Assembly: GCF_002095485.1 (NCBI RefSeq)
Contig: NZ_MLFS01000042.1
Coordinates: 1-45,075 of the forward strand
Direction of reading: 5' to 3'
Source: Pantoea wallisii
GTDB lineage: Bacteria; Pseudomonadota; Gammaproteobacteria; Enterobacterales; Enterobacteriaceae
Length of the DNA stretch: 45,075 bases
Shown in pieces: positions 40,107-45,075 of the stretch (the stretch's first letter is position 1; each line of letters starts with the position of its first letter). The notes beneath the pieces were generated by a model that saw only the letters and a list, made by a program, of their open reading frames with translations, made no database searches and was not told where the DNA came from. The translations under genes were made by a program, and so were the position numbers.

Positions 40107-40911
40107 CCAGCCACCACTGGCAGCTGCTGACCTGCAGAAAACGCAACAGGGCAATCAGGTAGCAAGAACTCCGGAGCAGACGCTTGTCGGCTTCATGAAC
40201 CAGCCAGCAATGAAAAGCCAGCTTGCCGCGGCGCTACCACGTCACATGACGGCCGACCGCATGATTCGAATTGTCACGACCGAGATTCGCAAAACGCCAG
40301 CATTGGCGCAGTGTGACCAGAGCAGCTTTATCGGTGCCGTCGTACAGTGCTCACAGCTCGGACTGGAGCCCGGCGGCGCGCTAGGCCATGCTTACCTCCT
40401 GCCTTTCGGCAACGGACGCGCTAAATCAGGCCAGTCAAACGTACAGCTGATTATTGGTTACCGCGGCATGATTGACCTTGCCCGCCGTTCCGGCCAGATA
40501 GTCAGCCTGTCAGCCCGTGTCGTGCGCGCAGGTGATGAATTCAGCTTCGAGTACGGACTGGAAGAGAACCTGATTCACCGCCCGGGCGAAAATGAAGATG
40601 CTGAGATTACCCACGTTTACGCCGTAGCACGCCTCAAGGATGGCGGCACACAGTTCGAGGTGATGACCACAGGACAGGTCAACAAGGTTAAGGCGCAGAG
40701 CAAAGCATCAGGCAATGGCCCGTGGGTAACGCACTGGGAGGAGATGGCAAAGAAAACTGTCATCCGTCGCCTGTTCAAATACCTGCCGGTCAGTATCGAA
40801 ATGCAGAAGGCTGTTGTACTCGATGAGAAAGCCGAAAGCGACATTGACCAGGATAACGCGTCAGTTCTCAGCGCCGAATACAGCGTACTGGACAACGCCC
40901 CGGGAGAATAA
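40099..40911 (+). CDS. recT: RecT single-strand annealing protein
   Basis: A 270-residue recombinase starting [20 protein letters not shown] at 40099, overlapping the exonuclease end. [34 protein letters not shown] and [15 protein letters not shown] are RecT hallmarks. It pairs single-stranded DNA in phage recombination. Confidence 0.93.
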   Translation: MSNQPPLAAADLQKTQQGNQVARTPEQTLVGFMNQPAMKSQLAAALPRHMTADRMIRIVTTEIRKTPALAQCDQSSFIGAVVQCSQLGLEPGGALGHAYLLPFGNGRAKSGQSNVQLIIGYRGMIDLARRSGQIVSLSARVVRAGDEFSFEYGLEENLIHRPGENEDAEITHVYAVARLKDGGTQFEVMTTGQVNKVKAQSKASGNGPWVTHWEEMAKKTVIRRLFKYLPVSIEMQKAVVLDEKAESDIDQDNASVLSAEYSVLDNAPGE

Positions 40912-40913
40912 TC

Positions 40914-41315
40914 ATGCGCAAGATTGCCCACTACCGCCGCAACAACCACCCCAACAGCGGGTTTAAGGAAAGACTGGCGTGGCAACTCAGTAAAGGACCG
41001 AAGACCGGGCGCGAATTATGCGCCCTTTTTAATATGTCCCTCGCGGAGTTCAACAGCAACATTCAAGACCTTCTCCGCCGCCCGGGAGAAACAATGAAAG
41101 TTGAGGCATCTGACCCTGTGAAGGTTGGCCGGGCAATCGACCGTACCTACACGCTCGCAAGGAAGCCGCGCCGCGTTTTACCCACCACACGCAACGACTG
41201 CTGTGTAAGCAGAAAGCAGTTAGTCAACCGCAGCGAAGAGAAGAGGCGGCAGTGCACAGAAGCCGCGCAGCGCCGCGAAAGGTTAATGAAAGCCGGCCTG
41301 TACCCGGTTGGCTAA
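40914..41315 (+). CDS. basic protein with winged-helix-like start
   Basis: A 133-residue very basic protein (MRKIAHYRRNNHPNSGFKER start). Residues 20-60 (LAWQLSKGPKTGRELCALFN, then MSLAEFNSNIQDLLRR) read as a small winged helix. It is adjacent to recT. No family recognised. Confidence 0.6.
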   Translation: MRKIAHYRRNNHPNSGFKERLAWQLSKGPKTGRELCALFNMSLAEFNSNIQDLLRRPGETMKVEASDPVKVGRAIDRTYTLARKPRRVLPTTRNDCCVSRKQLVNRSEEKRRQCTEAAQRRERLMKAGLYPVG

Positions 41316-41328
41316 TAAGGGGAAAGAG

Positions 41329-42000
41329 ATGAAGAAGCATTATGCAGAACGTGATTTGCTGGAAATGGACCGCGCGGGGAATTTCTATGGAAACCATGTC
41401 ATGGCTATGACAGCGGAACAGCTGCACAGTAAGTCAGATATCGCCGCTGAGCTTGGCTGGCGTGACATGCAGATTGCCGCCCTGCAGCAAAATCGGGATG
41501 CGCTGGCGGCGGAGAATGCGGCGCTGAAAGCCGGGCCGCAGGGCTTCTTCGCTTATGGCGGGGATTGCGGATATGAAGAGTTCAAAACGGCAGATGAAGC
41601 TCGGAAATTTGCCAATGAAGAGATCGCATACTATCGCGAGCAGGCTTGTGATGGCTGGTCCGATGAAGTTGGGGGTGTGGTATGGGGTATCGTCATGCAG
41701 CGCGCAACAATGACGGGATTGCGAGCCGTTGAAGAGGGTGATAACTGCGCTGAAGGTTTCACTGAGTGGTGTGATTACACCCTACTGCCTAACGTTGAAA
41801 CCCCAGCTGCTGACGCCATCCTCAACACTGTGCGTGCTGAGGGTGTGGAGATGCTGGCAGAAAACCATCAGCGCATTGTCGATACGCTGGATGGCGACTC
41901 GCTTTTTGGTGATGGAGAGCGTAGGCATGCTGCGATAGCTGCTGCCGCTGTTCATTTCGCCGGCCAACTCCGCGCCGATGCAGCTAAGGATGGTGTGTGA
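41329..42000 (+). CDS. mosaic early protein (Ea22-like)
   Basis: A 223-residue protein from ATG 41329 (GGGGAAAGAG upstream), in place of a longer upstream frame. A short coiled coil at about 40-65 (MQIAALQQNRDALAAENAAL) is typical of mosaic early left genes resembling lambda Ea22. Acidic middle, and an end overlapping the next gene as TGATG. Function unknown. Confidence 0.6.
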   Translation: MKKHYAERDLLEMDRAGNFYGNHVMAMTAEQLHSKSDIAAELGWRDMQIAALQQNRDALAAENAALKAGPQGFFAYGGDCGYEEFKTADEARKFANEEIAYYREQACDGWSDEVGGVVWGIVMQRATMTGLRAVEEGDNCAEGFTEWCDYTLLPNVETPAADAILNTVRAEGVEMLAENHQRIVDTLDGDSLFGDGERRHAAIAAAAVHFAGQLRADAAKDGV

Positions 42001-42245
42001 TGGAAGAATTATATAACCTGGAAAGTGTTTACGACGAGCAGATAAGCCCGCTGATGAAGCAAATCATCGATATCTGTAAAGAACACAAAATGCCGATGGT
42101 GTGCTCATTTGCTTTTGAAAACGATGCGGAGCTGGGCATTGGGGCCTGTACAACACTTCTCAATGACTTCGATGGACGAATTCATGATGGTTTTTCAAAA
42201 GCCTGGGCACGATTAGAGGCAGTGATCGATTTGTGGCTGCAATGA
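42000..42245 (+). CDS. small acidic protein, unknown function
   Basis: An 81-residue acidic protein (MEELYNLESVYDEQISPLMK start) coupled by TGATG to the upstream gene. It contains a Cys-containing beta segment (MVCSFAFENDAELGIGACTT). No family recognised. Confidence 0.55.
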   Translation: MEELYNLESVYDEQISPLMKQIIDICKEHKMPMVCSFAFENDAELGIGACTTLLNDFDGRIHDGFSKAWARLEAVIDLWLQ

Positions 42246-42276
42246 CGATCACGATCAGCAAGAAGGATGGTGCGTG

Positions 42277-42480
42277 ATGGCTGATATTGAGCTTAAACCC
42301 TGCCCATTCTGCGGCTCTAAGAGCGTAGAGGTATTCGCCCAGTACGAAGAAGACTGTCCTGACCGCTCAGCAATCGTTCGCTGCCACAGCTGTGACGCTC
42401 AATCAGCGCAGATGGTTGGCCGTGACAAGCTGAATATGGCCGCCAGAGCATGGAATATGCGTACAGAGGTGAAGCCATGA
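42277..42480 (+). CDS. Lar-family restriction alleviation protein
   Basis: A 67-residue zinc-ribbon protein with CPFCGSKSVEV and CHSCDAQS pairs and the ending AARAWNMR, the pattern of the Lar restriction-alleviation group. Lar of Rac relieves type I restriction by enhancing host modification. ATG at 42277 in a GTGATG context. It overlaps the next gene by ATGA. Confidence 0.8.
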   Translation: MADIELKPCPFCGSKSVEVFAQYEEDCPDRSAIVRCHSCDAQSAQMVGRDKLNMAARAWNMRTEVKP

Positions 42481-43219
42481 AAGAGCGCCCAATTCTCTTA
42501 AACGGCGACATGGTGCGCGCCGTCCTGAACGGCAGCAAGACGCAGACGCGCCGGATTATGAAGGTGCAGCCCTCGGCTGATTTCTCCCCGATGAATATGG
42601 AGCTGGAAACGGACTTTACCGCGCGCTGGTATACGCCCGGCGTGGTCGATAAAGATGGCTACCTTCAGCCAGCTAAGAAGCAGGTGTTTGGTGTGGCCAG
42701 CGAGGATGAAGGCTACACCAGCCCGTTCGGTGCAGTAGGTGATCGCCTGTGGGTGCGTGAGACGTGGAGTGAAGACTTTGCGAATTACTACCCAAATGAC
42801 CGTGTCTGGTACGCAGCGATGATGATCGGCGATTGGACATCGAAGTCGTGGATGGTGTGCGCGGTATTTATAGCCCTGAAAGCGATGTACACGTGCCTTT
42901 CCGCTGGCACCCATCCATCCACATGCCGCGCTGGGCTTCCCGCATAACGCTGGAGATTACCGGCGTTCGTGTGGAGCGGTTGAAGGATATCAGCGAACAG
43001 GATGCAGTAGCAGAAGGGATTGAGCCGTACCCGCATGAACCTGAAATGCCGCAGATGTATCACGAATATTTCCCGCTCGGCACTAAAAATGGTCTCCGCT
43101 GCAATATGTCTGCCGTTGATTCTTTTTGTGGGTTGTGGGAGTCCATAAGCGGTGAGGAAAGCTGGCAGGCTAACCCGTGGGTGTGGGTCATTGAGTTTAA
43201 GCGCGTGGAGGGGAGGTGA
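42477..43219 (+). pseudogene. ASCH-domain-like protein, frameshifted
   Basis: The first frame (MKERPILLNGDMVRAVLNGS, then KTQTRRIMKVQPS) and the second ([26 protein letters not shown]) both match a phage ASCH-type protein. A base is missing near 42816-42818 (GCAGC then GATGATGAT). With one base restored the product is 247 residues exactly and reads [19 protein letters not shown] across the junction. RNA- or nucleotide-binding role inferred from the ASCH fold. Confidence 0.7.
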
Positions 43220-43223
43220 AATC

Positions 43224-43460
43224 ATGATTAGCGATGAGAGGCTGGAGAAAATTTCTGAAGATGACCACGTACAGTGTGGTGATGCTTCAGCTATGGCAAA
43301 GGAGCTGCTGGCGCTGCGCAAGGCGTTTAGTGCGCCATTTTGCTTCACTGATGATGCCGGAGTTGCCTTGCGAAGCCATCACAGTAATTTCGAATGCAGC
43401 CCGGTTAAATTTGGCAATAAAGACATACCTCTTTACCGCAAGACGGAGCAACCATGCTAA
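43224..43460 (+). CDS. small early protein, unknown function
   Basis: A 78-residue protein from ATG 43224 with GGGGAGG upstream (MISDERLEKISEDDHVQCGD start). AKELLALRKAF resembles a common early-protein helix (Ead-like). It overlaps the next start as ATGCTAA. Confidence 0.6.
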   Translation: MISDERLEKISEDDHVQCGDASAMAKELLALRKAFSAPFCFTDDAGVALRSHHSNFECSPVKFGNKDIPLYRKTEQPC

Positions 43461-43609
43461 TCGGCTTTGCCCTCATCATTGCATCAGGCCTGCCCCTTCC
43501 TGTTTCCGAACGCATTTATCCCGACAAGGCAGCCTGCGAATCCATCAAAGAGCGAATACTGCAGCGCCGGCCAATGGCGCAGCTTGAGTGCTCACCTGTT
43601 TACCGATAG
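43454..43609 (+). CDS. DUF1482-like small protein
   Basis: A 51-residue protein with a hydrophobic start (MLIGFALIIASGLPLPVSE) and the ending AQLECSPVYR, recalling the DUF1482 group of lambdoid early left proteins. It is probably membrane-associated or exported. Starts inside the previous gene's stop region; a terminator follows at once. Confidence 0.6.
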   Translation: MLIGFALIIASGLPLPVSERIYPDKAACESIKERILQRRPMAQLECSPVYR

Positions 43610-43628
43610 CCGCGAGAGCGGTTTTTTT
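43610..43628 (+). terminator. intrinsic terminator, early left operon
   Basis: CCGC-GAGA-GCGG (GNRA-type tetraloop) followed by seven Ts, directly after a stop codon. Confidence 0.8.
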
Positions 43629-43652
43629 GTGACCAAAATCTGGAGAATCACT

Positions 43653-43859
43653 ATGTGCGACATAGCAGACGAAGCCTCAGAGTTAATACAGAGAACATTG
43701 GATGTAGCGCTACAGAACCGCCAGCGCCCTGCCATTGAGTTTACCGGCAAGTGCCACTACTGCGAGGAGGCTATCAGTAAGGGAAGCTTCTGCAGCAAGG
43801 AGTGTGGTGAGGATTATCAGAAGGTAGAACGGGCTAAGCAGTTTAAGGGGGCGGCATGA
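43653..43859 (+). CDS. zinc-finger protein (TraR/DksA-like)
   Basis: A 68-residue protein from ATG 43653 with TGGAGA upstream (MCDIADEASELIQRTLDVAL start). The C-terminal zinc site is CHYC-x9-CSKEC. It resembles the small TraR/DksA-type proteins of phages that may bind RNA polymerase. Role inferred. ATGA overlap with the next gene. Confidence 0.7.
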   Translation: MCDIADEASELIQRTLDVALQNRQRPAIEFTGKCHYCEEAISKGSFCSKECGEDYQKVERAKQFKGAA

Positions 43860-44134
43860 AGCTGATTGATTTGTTAGTTCAGGAGCTGCCAAAGCACGGT
43901 GGATGGCCTGAGCATGTGAATTACATAGCCCAGGATGCGGGCGGACTATCGAAAGGAAAGGTTTATGGTTACGTGCAAGAACCAGATAAGTGTGCTTATT
44001 ACTGGCTTAACGCTGATGAAAACGACCACTCCGGATATGGAGAGGAAATACTCAGATGGGTGAGGGTAACCGATGACTGCAAGGATGTTTTTGTTAGTAG
44101 AGAGCAATACGAAAGAGCAACCCAGCCAGCATAA
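43856..44134 (+). CDS. hypothetical early protein
   Basis: A 92-residue protein (MKLIDLLVQELPKHGGWPEH start) with Trp-rich strands (YYWLNADENDHSGYG, ILRWVRV) of a type common among enterobacterial early left genes. Function unknown. Confidence 0.6.
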   Translation: MKLIDLLVQELPKHGGWPEHVNYIAQDAGGLSKGKVYGYVQEPDKCAYYWLNADENDHSGYGEEILRWVRVTDDCKDVFVSREQYERATQPA

Positions 44135-44200
44135 CCCCATTACAACAAAGTAATCCCCCACCCCTATTAACCTTTATCTCGCTCTGCGTGAGGAGTTGTT

Positions 44201-44680
44201 ATGTCTGAAGTAAGCATATTGGATATGTGCTGCGGTTCTCGCATGTTCTGGATGGATAAGCAGGATAGCCGAGCGGTGTTCACTGATCGCCGTGAAGAGC
44301 AGCATGCCCTGTGTGATGGACGCACATTGCAAATCAGCCCGGACATCATCGCAGATTTCCGTGCACTTCCTTTCGCTGATAACACTTTCGCCCAAGTAGT
44401 GTTTGACCCGCCTCACCTAGAGCGAGTTGGCGCCGAAGCATGGATGAAAAAGAAGTATGGCGCACTCGATAGAAAGACGTGGCCAGACGATATCCGCGCT
44501 GGGTTTGCGGAGGCGTTCAGAGTATTGCGGCCACACGGCACCTTGGTATTTAAATGGAATGAAACTCAGATTCCCGTAAAGAAGGTCATCGTCCTCACCG
44601 ACCACAAGCCAACAATCTGGCAGCGCACCGGAAAGAGCGACAAAACACACTGGATTCTCTTCCTGAAGCCAGCCGCATGA
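44201..44680 (+). CDS. SAM-dependent methyltransferase
   Basis: A 159-residue class I methyltransferase with motif I LDMCCGSRMF (residues 7-16) and catalytic-type motif DPPH at 69-72. A DPPH/DPPY motif suggests an amino-methyltransferase, likely acting on DNA bases or a related substrate. No target-recognition domain is apparent and it is short for a restriction-type enzyme. Together with the Lar-like protein it may protect phage DNA; that is inferred. GAGGAG precedes the start. Confidence 0.75.
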   Translation: MSEVSILDMCCGSRMFWMDKQDSRAVFTDRREEQHALCDGRTLQISPDIIADFRALPFADNTFAQVVFDPPHLERVGAEAWMKKKYGALDRKTWPDDIRAGFAEAFRVLRPHGTLVFKWNETQIPVKKVIVLTDHKPTIWQRTGKSDKTHWILFLKPAA

Positions 44681-44751
44681 TCACCCCTCTCCACCTCATC
44701 ATCACCATCGCAGCAATCATCGTAATCAAAATTATCTTCAGCTACCTGTGA
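44677..44751 (+). CDS. 24-aa hydrophobic peptide coupled to the methyltransferase
   Basis: A 24-codon frame (MITPLHLIITIAAIIVIKII, then FSYL) starts in ATGA overlap with the methyltransferase stop. It is almost wholly hydrophobic with one Lys, a single membrane helix like type I toxin or small-membrane peptides. Coupling argues for translation. Function unknown. Confidence 0.45.
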   Translation: MITPLHLIITIAAIIVIKIIFSYL

Positions 44752-44773
44752 AGTGACAGCGTCATGTCACAGG
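44745..44773. promoter_or_regulatory. nested inverted repeats upstream of xis
   Basis: GTGACA (44753-44758) and TGTCAC (44765-44770) form a symmetric pair around GCGTCA, and CCTGTGA (44745-44751) pairs with TCACAGG (44767-44773). They lie 24-52 bases before the xis start and may be an operator or an excision-protein binding site. Confidence 0.4.
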
Positions 44774-44796
44774 TAAACCATCGCCCGGAGGCAATC

Positions 44797-44991
44797 ATGG
44801 AAATTCGCGAGGATACGCTCGTTGACCTGAAGTTCATCATGGCCGATACTGGTTTCGGCAAGACCTACATCTACGACCGCATTAAAGACGGCACCCTCTG
44901 CCAGCCCATCAAAATCAGTGGACGTTCCCGCTGGAAATATCGTGACCACCTCGAATTCAAAAACAAGCTGATTTCCGGCTGCAATGGGTAA
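44797..44991 (+). CDS. AlpA-like excisionase
   Basis: A 64-residue MerR/AlpA-type winged-helix DNA-binding protein (LKFIMADTGFGKTYIYDRIK, then WKYRDHLEFKNKL). ATG 44797 has GGAGG 7 bases upstream; a start at 44764 is less likely. AlpA-like proteins act as excision factors or activators for P4-type integrases, which fits the int at the other end. Its stop overlaps the first right-end arm repeat. Confidence 0.8.
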   Translation: MEIREDTLVDLKFIMADTGFGKTYIYDRIKDGTLCQPIKISGRSRWKYRDHLEFKNKLISGCNG

Positions 44992-45014
44992 ATTGCTGGG
45001 TAAAAATTTAACCC
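44985..45014. repeat. integrase arm-type site cluster (right)
   Basis: TGGGTAAATTGCTGGGTAAAAATTTAACCC-like stretch: GGGTAAA at 44986-44992 and 44998-45004, AACCC at 45010-45014. It parallels 120-150 at the left end almost base for base in spacing. It is the presumed second arm flanking attP. Confidence 0.6.
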
Positions 45015-45075
45015 AATCTCATAAAAGCTATATGGTGCAACAACTTGAATGACGCGTTAGACGTCTGCAGGGGAC
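45015..45075. other. right end, probable att region
   Basis: No gene. It contains GCTATATGG (45027-45035), the complement of 2-10 at the left end. The remaining bases show no further repeats that can be tied to the left end, so the crossover core remains undefined. Confidence 0.35.

Noticed and set aside
1..45075. tRNA genes, insertion sequences or CRISPR arrays
   Set aside because: No cloverleaf with a tRNA-type end, no transposase and no regularly spaced repeats were recognised on either strand.

Overview
The window is an essentially complete lambdoid temperate siphophage (prophage) genome of about 45 kb from a member of the Enterobacterales. The host group is inferred from a P22-type N antiterminator with matching nut sites, NinB/NinF/NinG homologues, a Lar-type restriction-alleviation protein, RecE/RecT-like recombinases, a class II holin with SAR endolysin and Rz/Rz1, and enterobacterial promoter and terminator style. 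The genus cannot be fixed from sequence alone.

Layout. (1) Left end, 1-2900, plus strand: GGGTAAA-type arm sites, a P4-type integrase, a gene-poor stretch, and an AT-rich acyltransferase with its own promoter (probable lysogenic conversion). (2) Late region, 2919-27187, all on the minus strand and read from right to left: lysis (holin, SAR endolysin, Rz/Rz1), a KilA-N protein, terminases, portal, head, neck, tail tube, tape measure, tail tip and tailspike. The tail module contains a lipoprotein gene, and many intrinsic terminators lie between late genes. (3) Q, nin and replication region, 27188-35098, minus strand: Cro, a CII-like activator, an O-like initiator with internal iterons, a DnaB-type helicase, NinB/NinF/NinG-like proteins, a PAPS-reductase-like protein and a Q-like antiterminator next to a candidate late promoter. 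(4) Immunity, 35098-36055: CI repressor and five copies of an ATGCG-N5-CGCAT operator governing PR, PRM and PL. (5) Early left operon, 36056-44991, plus strand: nutL, N, a DUF1281-like protein, a CIII-like peptide, RecE/RecT, Lar, small early proteins, a methyltransferase and an AlpA-like excisionase. A second arm-site cluster and the right end follow. On the circular genome, attP would lie between xis and int.

How it works together. CI holds PL and PR through the shared operators. Relief gives Cro, N and then Q. N with the P22-like boxB should carry transcription past early terminators. Q should act at the promoter just downstream of its own gene and carry RNA polymerase past tR' and the terminators scattered through the late operon. 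The acyltransferase, the tail-module lipoprotein and a stand-alone membrane protein are candidates for lysogen-expressed accessory genes.

A striking feature is a set of six single-base deletions that break otherwise well-formed genes: terminase large subunit (twice), head-tail adaptor, RecE-like exonuclease, an ASCH-type gene and a small early gene. Adding one base at each restores a full reading frame of exact codon length. One further gene ends at an amber codon where an in-frame extension runs exactly to the next start. Indel-prone sequencing is the simplest explanation for the deletions. If they are real, this is a defective prophage that cannot package DNA.
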